From Acidobacteriota bacterium (GTDB lineage: Bacteria; Acidobacteriota; Terriglobia; Terriglobales; Acidobacteriaceae), in contig JAJZIF010000254.1 in the NCBI GenBank assembly GCA_021810735.1, positions 1 to 6,063 of the forward strand: a stretch of DNA of 6,063 bases. Direction: 5' to 3'. Positions 1-5,232 of this stretch are shown piece by piece; position 1 is the stretch's first letter, and the number at the start of each line of letters is the position of its first letter. Both the position numbers and the translations under genes were made by a program. The notes beneath the pieces are model-generated. The model was not told the DNA's origin and made no database searches. It saw nothing but the letters and a program-made list of their open reading frames with translations.

Positions 1-5
1 GCCAT
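1..5 (-). CDS. start of an unidentified gene running off the left edge (partial)
   Basis: Only the ATG (plus-strand cat at 3-5) and two bases of the second codon are inside the window, so nothing can be said about the product. The start is called because an uninterrupted AAGGAGGT, fully complementary to the 16S rRNA 3' end, sits five bases before the ATG on the minus strand. The gene would follow the ClC gene in the same direction after a gap of about 126 bases. A chance SD plus ATG is the alternative; the perfect match and good spacing make a real gene start more likely than not. Confidence 0.55.
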
Positions 6-10
6 CGGAG

Positions 11-18
11 ACCTCCTT
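11..18 (-). promoter_or_regulatory. consensus Shine-Dalgarno site of the left-edge gene
   Basis: Minus-strand AAGGAGGT with a 5-nt spacer to the ATG at 5-3. It is the strongest ribosome binding site in the window; the other genes have four- to six-base matches. It is the only evidence for the gene that starts here. Confidence 0.6.
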
Positions 19-131
19 CCATCGATCGTGCTACTGCGGTTTCTACATATCTGCGTGGTAAATCTTTCAAAATCAGTCGATCCTGAAACCTGACTCGACG
101 TTCTGACAACCAGCTGCATGAACTCCTGAAA

Positions 132-1931
132 TCAAGTGAGGGTGGCCTCGTACACCGCTTCCCTGGCCCCTCCGCCGCGCAACTGCAAAGCCGACAAAAT
201 ATCGGTCTTCGTCAAAATGCCTGTCAGGTTGCCATCTTCGGAAGTCACGAGAAGCATGTGATAGTCCTGCTCGCTCAGCAGCAGCCGCAGAGCTTCCGCA
301 ACGTCGCAATCGGGGGAGATTTTCTTGATATTCTTTTCGGCAACGTCTTCAACCTTCCTGGTTGTCCACTCCCCAGGGGGAATGACCCCGAGCGACGAAA
401 CCAACATGATTCCAACAATGGCGCCATCTTTCAAAACTGGAAATGCAATGTGCCTGTGATGTCTGCTAACGTTGTCTGCAAATTCCCGCAAAGTAGAGGA
501 GGCCACAGCGGAAACCACATTTTGCTGCATTACTTCCGCCACGGAAATGTTCTTCAGTTCCTGGATGCGTACGCCTTCGTGCAGACGCTGATCGCCGGAT
601 GCGGAGGCCTCGCCGGAAATAGCGTATGCTACGGCGGCGCCGATCAACGCGGGAACGATGAAAGCGTGACCGCCGGTGGCTTCCGCAACGAACACGACTG
701 CGGCCAGGGGGGTTTTATATCCCGCAGCGATAAATGCAGCCATGCCAACCGCGGCATACAGTTCAACAGAACTGGAATGGACAATCGACTGCGCGAAGGC
801 AGTCCCGAAACTGCCTCCAGTAAGAAACAGCGGAACGAACATGGCGCTGACGCCGCCGCTGGCAAGTGTGAAAACGGTTGCCGCCAGCTTGATTACGCCG
901 AACACAACCAGTTCCAGGCTGCTGTGATGCCGGCTCAGGATTTGCCCCACCGCTTCATAATTCGGCCCCAGCGGTACCAAAGGCCCATGAAACATCATCA
1001 GAAATGCGAGCCCGCAGACTCCTGTCAGAAAGCCGCCGAGGGTCAGCTTGAGCCAATGCGGGATGGCCCAGTGAACCATGAAAACGCGCGCGCGGCGAAA
1101 AGTGATGGTGAAGGCCATGGCGACCAGACCGATGAGAACGCCGAGCAGCGCGCACCAGAGAAGATCACGGCCCGTGAAGGAGGTTGCGCTGGCGAAATTG
1201 AAGAGTGGAGTCGCACCTAGAAAGAAGGCCAGTGTCACGTAGGAGACAACCGAGGCGATGAGCGAAGGCAGCAGCGCCTCGTGGGCCAGGTCATCTTTGT
1301 AGGGCATTTCAAGCGCAAAGACGAGGCCCGTCATGGGCGCGCGAAACACGGCGGCCATGCCGGCCGCAGCGCCGCTGATCAGCATGATTCGTCGATCGCG
1401 CGGCTCCAGTCCAACGCGTCGCAACTTCGTCCACAACCACGATCCAATCGCTCCGCCACCATAGATGCTCGGACCTTCGAGGGCGGCGCTGCCGCCAAAT
1501 CCAACCGTGGTGATGGCTGCCAGCAATTTTGGAAAGAAGGAACGGACATCGATGTCGCCCTGATGTTCGTGATACGAGCGGATGATTTCTTCTGTCGAAT
1601 GCTCGTCTGGATCGGGCGTCAAAAATTGCATGATGAGACCCGTGACCGCAAATGCCGCCGTCATAATAGGAAGAATTGTCCAGGGATGGCGCAGAAAGCA
1701 TTGCAGAAGCGGAGGCCAAAGTTTCTTCAGGATAACGATGGCGATGGCGGTGACTGCCAGGCCGGTCGTAATACCGATGATGGGCGCGATGAGCAGCCAT
1801 TTATGTAAATCTCGCGTATAGGTGACGGCCAGGTCCTCAGAGACCAGGGGAAAATACTTGCGGAGAAGCGGATGCTCAATGAGTCGAGCGACTAACTTCA
1901 CATTCGGTTTTGTCACTGTAGTTTCGGCCAT
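132..1931 (-). CDS. ClC-family chloride channel or H+/Cl- antiporter with C-terminal CBS pair
   Basis: Integral inner-membrane protein of 599 residues that moves chloride, or a related anion, possibly in exchange for protons. Hydrophobic helices fill about residues 45-440. The filter region reads GFGGSAALEGP (144-154), with E152 at the gating-glutamate position of the GREGP motif. E208 in FALEM matches the internal proton glutamate of the E. coli antiporter, which favours exchange over a pure channel. SGGVSAMFVP (358-367) matches the GxFxP segment, and AAGYKTPLAAVVFVAEATG (402-420) the late conserved helix. Two CBS domains follow (about 460-515 and 525-585), which in this family often bind nucleotides. 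The usual GSGIP motif is replaced by HSTEE (111-115). A TTG at 1949 is also in frame, but the ATG at 1931 is preferred because AAGAGAG lies just upstream. The gene begins 10 nt after the marR stop and is probably co-transcribed with it. Confidence 0.93.
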   Translation of the reverse strand: MAETTVTKPNVKLVARLIEHPLLRKYFPLVSEDLAVTYTRDLHKWLLIAPIIGITTGLAVTAIAIVILKKLWPPLLQCFLRHPWTILPIMTAAFAVTGLIMQFLTPDPDEHSTEEIIRSYHEHQGDIDVRSFFPKLLAAITTVGFGGSAALEGPSIYGGGAIGSWLWTKLRRVGLEPRDRRIMLISGAAAGMAAVFRAPMTGLVFALEMPYKDDLAHEALLPSLIASVVSYVTLAFFLGATPLFNFASATSFTGRDLLWCALLGVLIGLVAMAFTITFRRARVFMVHWAIPHWLKLTLGGFLTGVCGLAFLMMFHGPLVPLGPNYEAVGQILSRHHSSLELVVFGVIKLAATVFTLASGGVSAMFVPLFLTGGSFGTAFAQSIVHSSSVELYAAVGMAAFIAAGYKTPLAAVVFVAEATGGHAFIVPALIGAAVAYAISGEASASGDQRLHEGVRIQELKNISVAEVMQQNVVSAVASSTLREFADNVSRHHRHIAFPVLKDGAIVGIMLVSSLGVIPPGEWTTRKVEDVAEKNIKKISPDCDVAEALRLLLSEQDYHMLLVTSEDGNLTGILTKTDILSALQLRGGGAREAVYEATLT

Positions 1932-1941
1932 CCCGGCTCTC

Positions 1942-2412
1942 TTATCCAAGTTGTTTTCTGTCGGTACGCTGGCGTTGCCGGTGCTGGTTCCGCAAAACGT
2001 TTTCGAGCGATTCGATCAATTGCGGCCCCTGCGAATTGAGTTCCAGCAAATGAACGCGCGACAGCCGGTCAAGAAGCTTCCGGCCGCGCGATGTAATCCG
2101 AAGGCATACACGACGTCGATCCTCCGAGTCCTCTGCGCGTTCGAGCAAACCTTCCCGCTCGCAGCGATCCACCAATTCCACAGCACTGTTGTGTTTCAGC
2201 CCCAGGGCGTCTGCAGCGTAGGCAATCGAGGGAGAACGGCCTGCTGGCGCGCCGGCCACGGCGAGAAGAAGCTGGTGTTGTTGCGGTTGCATCCCGGCCT
2301 CGAACGCCGCGTTTTCACTGGCCAGTAAAAACTTCCGTAGCTGGCGCCTGAACTCGGCTAAGGCCTGATGGAGAGGCTGGTTGGGATCTTGCACAGCGAC
2401 TCTGGATCTCAT
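1942..2412 (-). CDS. MarR-family transcriptional regulator
   Basis: Winged helix-turn-helix DNA-binding protein of 156 residues, a normal MarR length, expected to act as a dimer on a palindromic operator. The N-terminal dimerisation helix spans about 12-38. The recognition helix lies near 72-88 (LGLKHNSAVELVDRCER), followed by GLLER. The wing is D95-S-E-D-R-R-R (95-101), the DxxDRR signature of the family, and RITSRGRKLLDRL (105-117) begins the C-terminal dimerisation helix. The tail (about 142-154) is unusually rich in Arg, Gln and Lys. The ATG at 2412 is the only plausible start near the promoter, since no in-frame ATG, GTG or TTG lies just upstream; a GTG at codon 7 is possible. No Shine-Dalgarno site precedes the ATG. 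A perfect palindrome lies 3 bp upstream, so autorepression is likely. The ligand is unknown. The ClC gene follows directly and is the obvious target. Confidence 0.93.
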   Translation of the reverse strand: MRSRVAVQDPNQPLHQALAEFRRQLRKFLLASENAAFEAGMQPQQHQLLLAVAGAPAGRSPSIAYAADALGLKHNSAVELVDRCEREGLLERAEDSEDRRRVCLRITSRGRKLLDRLSRVHLLELNSQGPQLIESLENVLRNQHRQRQRTDRKQLG

Positions 2413-2449
2413 AATGCAAAGTATATCGTGACACGATATACTTTGCCAA
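2412..2449 (-). promoter_or_regulatory. sigma70-type promoter of marR-clc, probably leaderless
   Basis: On the minus strand TTGGCA (2449-2444, five of six to the -35 consensus) and TATACT (2425-2420, five of six to the -10 consensus) are separated by 18 nt. Seven bases after the -10 box comes the A of the marR ATG at 2412, with another A at 2415. Transcription should therefore begin at the start codon or 3 nt before it, which fits the lack of a ribosome binding site. A bound dimer on the overlapping palindrome would block RNA polymerase. Confidence 0.65.
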
Positions 2450-2718
2450 TGCCTTTGGTTGCGGGTCGCGAGGAAATCTCATTGAGACATCGCATGTGCG
2501 GAGACAACTGCGCCAGAGGTATCGGCGGAAAAATCTACGACTGACAAGGCACACGGTCCATCCTTGAATCTCTATAGCGGATTTACAGTTTGTAGAGTCA
2601 TTTGCGGGTGAAGAATCCAGGCGATATCCGCTTCGTATACGCCGCCATCAACCTCTGGATTCTTCGCTGCGCTCAGAATGACTTCTCTCATTTTGAAACC
2701 GGTGTCTGCACATCCGCT
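2413..2718. other. 306-bp intergenic region between the ROK kinase and marR genes
   Basis: No credible gene is present. The short ORFs here lack ribosome binding sites and overlap the repeat element. The marR-proximal end holds the palindromic operator and promoter, and the ROK-proximal half is the repeat element. Between them, roughly 2450-2571, I see nothing beyond a short dyad, CGCATGTGCG. The region separates the sugar operon from the marR-clc operon. Confidence 0.7.
2416..2446. promoter_or_regulatory. perfect 31-nt palindrome, probable MarR operator
   Basis: Two 15-bp arms (GCAAAGTATATCGTG at 2416-2430 and its exact reverse complement at 2432-2446) flank a single central A. The dyad ends 3 bp before the marR start codon. 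It covers the whole -10 box and the spacer of the marR promoter and reaches into the -35 box. MarR proteins typically bind AT-rich dyads of about 16-20 bp at their own promoters, so this is most simply the autoregulatory operator. A transcript hairpin is less likely, because the predicted transcription start lies beyond the palindrome. Confidence 0.8.
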
Positions 2719-2722
2719 CTAG
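2572..2722. repeat. imperfect palindromic repeat element with terminal inverted repeats
   Basis: The outer arms, 2572-2588 (CTATAGCGGATTTACAG) and 2706-2722, are inverted copies matching at 14 of 17 positions. The inner arms GAAGAATCCAG (2610-2620) and CTGGATTCTTC (2655-2665) match exactly around a 34-nt centre, and both sides carry an ATGACT-like block outside the inner arm. The right half contains, on the minus strand, GTCATTCTGAGCGCAGCG followed by AAGAATCC, a motif I recall as a dispersed repeat in Acidobacteriota and some other phyla. There is no ORF inside, so it resembles a MITE- or REP-like non-autonomous element. Its right end includes the ROK gene's TAG stop. It could fold into a long hairpin in the ROK transcript. 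I see no U tract, so it is not a canonical terminator. Confidence 0.6.
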
Positions 2723-3690
2723 GCTGGGTGCGAGCTGGGACTGATCGCTGGAACGGCGTCATAGACCAATGCCGCCGCTCCGATCAAACCTGAGTTGCCT
2801 TCCAGTGCAGCCCTGACGATGGGGACATTTTCAAAACCCTTCATGGCCGTGTCTCGGACCTTGGACGAGATCCCTGGATGAAGAACATCTAAGTTCGACG
2901 ACATGCCGCCACCAACGACGATGGACTCCGGGCTGAAAAGATGGAGCAGGTTGACAATCCCGATGCCCAAAAACTCAGCTTCCTCCGCAACCAGCTCGAT
3001 TGCGAATGGGTCTCCCTGCGCAGCAGCCGCAAAGACAGCTTTCCCGTCGACAGGCTTCCCGCCTTCGGCCAGAAGACCATGACCAAGCGACGCGACCCGC
3101 TGGCGGGCTCGTCGAGTAAAAGCTGTCCCTGAAGCGTAGGCTTCCCAGCAGCCTTTGTTGCCGCAGGAGCAGGTATCTCCGTTGCGGACGATGGTCATGT
3201 GTCCGACTTCGCCGGCGAGGCCCAATCGGCCACGCAGCAGCCGATTGTCGGCGACGACTCCGCCGCCGATGCCTGTGCTCACAGTGATGTATACGAAGTT
3301 TTGCAAGCCTGCGCCAGCGCCGAAGCGCCACTCGCCTAATGCAGCCGCAGTGCCATCGTTTTCGAGCCAGACAGGAAGGTTGAGCGACTGCCCCAGACGC
3401 TCTCGAAGGTGGATGTTCTCAAAGCCGGCAATCGTCGGCATCGAGATCGCGATACCTTCCTGAGTGTTCAGAGGGCCGGGCGCGCAAAGGCCGACACCGA
3501 GAATGCGACCGGCCTCGATACCGCTCATCATGGCGCGCGCCGCGTCGCTCAACTGCTGTATGACAACATCTGGACCCTCGGTCGCCGCAGTTGGGACAGC
3601 GACGCGGTTCAGGATTTGACCGCGACGATCCACCAGCGCAGCGCGTACTTGTGTGCCGCCTAAATCCAGGGCGACTGCGAACCTGTCCAT
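2719..3690 (-). CDS. ROK-family sugar kinase (glucokinase/hexokinase type)
   Basis: Cytoplasmic ATP-dependent kinase of 323 residues that should phosphorylate a hexose or related sugar. The N-terminal phosphate-binding loop is DLGGT (9-13). ENDGTAAALGE (110-120) contains the catalytic aspartate D112. STGIGGGV (138-145) is the second ATP-phosphate loop. GEVGHM (160-165) gives the sugar- and zinc-contacting E161 and H164. CSCGNKGCWEAYASG (174-188) supplies the ROK zinc cysteines C174, C176 and C181 and the conserved E183. All catalytic and zinc residues are present, so it is an active kinase and not one of the ROK repressors, which also carry an N-terminal HTH. AGGGAGGT lies about 8 nt before the ATG. 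The gene starts 20 nt after the RPE-like gene and is the last of the four-gene operon. Its TAG stop lies in the end of the downstream repeat element, so the last few residues (PSSHPA) may be element-derived. Glucose, allose, fructose or an amino sugar cannot be told apart. Confidence 0.92.
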   Translation of the reverse strand: MDRFAVALDLGGTQVRAALVDRRGQILNRVAVPTAATEGPDVVIQQLSDAARAMMSGIEAGRILGVGLCAPGPLNTQEGIAISMPTIAGFENIHLRERLGQSLNLPVWLENDGTAAALGEWRFGAGAGLQNFVYITVSTGIGGGVVADNRLLRGRLGLAGEVGHMTIVRNGDTCSCGNKGCWEAYASGTAFTRRARQRVASLGHGLLAEGGKPVDGKAVFAAAAQGDPFAIELVAEEAEFLGIGIVNLLHLFSPESIVVGGGMSSNLDVLHPGISSKVRDTAMKGFENVPIVRAALEGNSGLIGAAALVYDAVPAISPSSHPA

Positions 3691-3710
3691 GAGCGAGACC
3701 TCCCTGGCTT

Positions 3711-4418
3711 TTAGAGGCTATGGAGCCAGGTCATGCGGTCGCCGAGATTCGATGCACCGAATGCAAGGGATCCCAGGACGACGGTTTCCGCGCCCGCCTG
3801 CCGCAGCAGCGGTACTGTGTGCTCCCGAATGCCACCATCCGCCGCTAGGACCACACGACGGGGAAGACCTGCTGCTTCGATCAGCCCCTTCGCTTCTTGA
3901 AGCCGGGCACATGCCCGTTCATCGAGACCCTTGCCTTTGACGCCGATCGCGGTTCCGAGGAGCGTTACGAAGCGCACGCGTGGGAGATACGGTGCAATCA
4001 TGTCCACCGGCGATTCGACTTTCAAGACCATGCCCGCGGCTACGCCGAGACGATCTAAAAGGTCGAGAGCCTCCTGCGCTGCGACGTTTTCAGCGTGGAT
4101 GCTGATGAGCGAGGCTCCGGCTTCCGCAAATTGCTCGATCTGAGACAGAAGAATCGAGTCCGCCGCCATGAGATGGACGTGAATCGGAATCGTCGACGTT
4201 TTTTTCAGAACGGCCACCAGGTCGGGAAAGAAAAGCAGGGTCGGCGCAAAATGTCCGTCCGCGACGTCCACATGCAGCACATCGGCATGATCGGCGATTC
4301 GGCGCATGTCGGCGGAAAGGTTGACGAGATCCGCAGACCAAACGGAGAACTCGCCGATGAGGCGATCCGTCGGAAGCGCATCGATCCAGTGCGGCGAGCG
4401 TGTCGTCTTCTCAAGCAT
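3711..4418 (-). CDS. divergent ribulose-phosphate 3-epimerase family protein
   Basis: TIM-barrel sugar-phosphate epimerase of 235 residues that should interconvert ketose phosphates at C3 through a metal-bound enediolate. The expected metal ligands and catalytic acids are in place: H49 and D51 in HVDVADGH, H82 in HVHLM, and D194 in AADGGI. The phosphate-binding end GSLAFG (216-221) is also kept. It departs from housekeeping Rpe in that MDGHF has become ADGHF (53-57) and the loop normally reading VNPGFGGQ is LGTAIGVKGKG (154-164). Two of the usual active-site methionines are thereby lost, which points to another substrate, such as a different pentulose, hexulose or tetrulose phosphate. The ATG at 4418 is chosen because GAGGAG lies 8 nt upstream. 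The gene overlaps the hydrolase stop by 8 bp and precedes the ROK kinase by 20 nt. Family confidence is high; substrate confidence is low. Confidence 0.87.
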   Translation of the reverse strand: MLEKTTRSPHWIDALPTDRLIGEFSVWSADLVNLSADMRRIADHADVLHVDVADGHFAPTLLFFPDLVAVLKKTSTIPIHVHLMAADSILLSQIEQFAEAGASLISIHAENVAAQEALDLLDRLGVAAGMVLKVESPVDMIAPYLPRVRFVTLLGTAIGVKGKGLDERACARLQEAKGLIEAAGLPRRVVLAADGGIREHTVPLLRQAGAETVVLGSLAFGASNLGDRMTWLHSL

Positions 4419-5232
4419 TCCAGATACTCCTCAGAAAGTGAGTTATGGCGTCGTGGAAGTCGGAGACGTAGAGGTCTCGGCTCACAACCTTGGACGTTAT
4501 GGTTTTCAATGTCGCCGACGGGATGAGATCCGTGAGTGCCCTGGCGTAAGAGATGGGGTGAATGAAATCCTGCTCGTGACCGATGACGAGGGTGGGCGCT
4601 GTCAATGCGCGAACTTCGGAGTCATCGACTCCTGGCCCGTCGGCGGAAATTTTCTTGAGCAGTGCAGCGGTCACTTCGTAGGGCTGTCTTAGAAAAAATC
4701 CCTCGAGCGATTTCAAGTTATCGGGCGCGACCTGAGACAGTCGCCTGGCGATGTCGCTCCGCATGAAAATCTGGCGAGCTTCCTCTGGCGGATATTGCGT
4801 CAGCATTGCGCCGACTAATGCGTTGGGTTCCAAGTTGGGCGGAGTCGAGGTCGTGACCCAGGCCGGTCTGGCAAGGATCAGACCTTGGACGAGATCGGGC
4901 CTCTTGACTGCAAGCCGCAGAGAGATGGCGGCGCCCATGGAAATTCCACCGACGATGACGGGGCCGACGTCCAGGTTCTCGATGAGAGAGACGACATCAT
5001 CCGTAAAGGTTGCGATGGAAAAATCTTTTGGGTCGCCAGCCTCCGATCGTCCATGCCCCCGACATTCGAGGGTGATGCGGCGAAATGTGGGGTCACTCGG
5101 AAACGCCTCGCGTGTTTGATTCGAGTCCCCGCAAAGGCCGTGCTGGAAAACGACAGGCGTGCCGGAACCTCCTGCATCATCGACGCGAAGGATCAGACCC
5201 TGCCGAACTAGCCTTGTTACTGCTGCAGACAT
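4411..5232 (-). CDS. alpha/beta hydrolase fold protein
   Basis: Probable cytoplasmic esterase- or lactonase-type enzyme of 273 residues; no signal peptide is seen. HG (31-32) starts the oxyanion region, RGHGRS (58-63) is the typical turn after strand 4, and GISMG (96-100) is the nucleophile elbow with S98. TLVIGHEQDFIHP (214-226) supplies the acid D222. The third triad member is unclear: where a GH motif is expected after the last strand the sequence reads TSKVVSRD (246-253), and the nearest histidine is H260 in SDFHDAI. A longer frame reaches 5391, but the ATG at 5232 is preferred because AAGGTGG lies 7 nt upstream and the extension is low-complexity sequence overlapping the upstream gene. 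It overlaps the isomerase by 16 bp and the RPE-like gene by 8 bp. In a sugar operon it may open a lactone or remove an ester group; this is inference. Confidence 0.88.
   Translation of the reverse strand: MSAAVTRLVRQGLILRVDDAGGSGTPVVFQHGLCGDSNQTREAFPSDPTFRRITLECRGHGRSEAGDPKDFSIATFTDDVVSLIENLDVGPVIVGGISMGAAISLRLAVKRPDLVQGLILARPAWVTTSTPPNLEPNALVGAMLTQYPPEEARQIFMRSDIARRLSQVAPDNLKSLEGFFLRQPYEVTAALLKKISADGPGVDDSEVRALTAPTLVIGHEQDFIHPISYARALTDLIPSATLKTITSKVVSRDLYVSDFHDAITHFLRSIWNA

Noticed and set aside
42..70. Possible promoter (TTGAAA at 70-65) for the left-edge gene
   Set aside because: The -35 match is good, but the available -10 boxes (TATGTA with a 15-nt spacer or TGTAGA with 17) match only three of six, so it cannot be supported.
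76..99. GTCGA/TCGAC inverted repeat after the ClC stop as a terminator
   Set aside because: The stem is only 5 bp and no U run follows.
258..1220. Long plus-strand open frame opposite the ClC gene (320 codons)
   Set aside because: It is antisense to a clear ClC sequence; its protein is rich in Asn, Gly, Arg and Gln with no domain pattern, and no ribosome binding site is seen. It is a GC-driven shadow frame.
1932..1949. TTG start for the ClC gene, overlapping the marR stop
   Set aside because: The ATG at 1931 is a better codon and has AAGAGAG at suitable spacing; the extra six residues add nothing recognisable.
2605..2670. Repeat hairpin as a Rho-independent terminator of the sugar operon
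   Set aside because: The stem has a 34-nt loop and no U tract follows on the minus strand; it may still slow polymerase, but it is not a canonical terminator.
2602..2793. Small plus-strand ORF in the intergenic gap
   Set aside because: It lies mostly inside the palindromic repeat and runs into the ROK gene in antisense; it has no convincing ribosome binding site.
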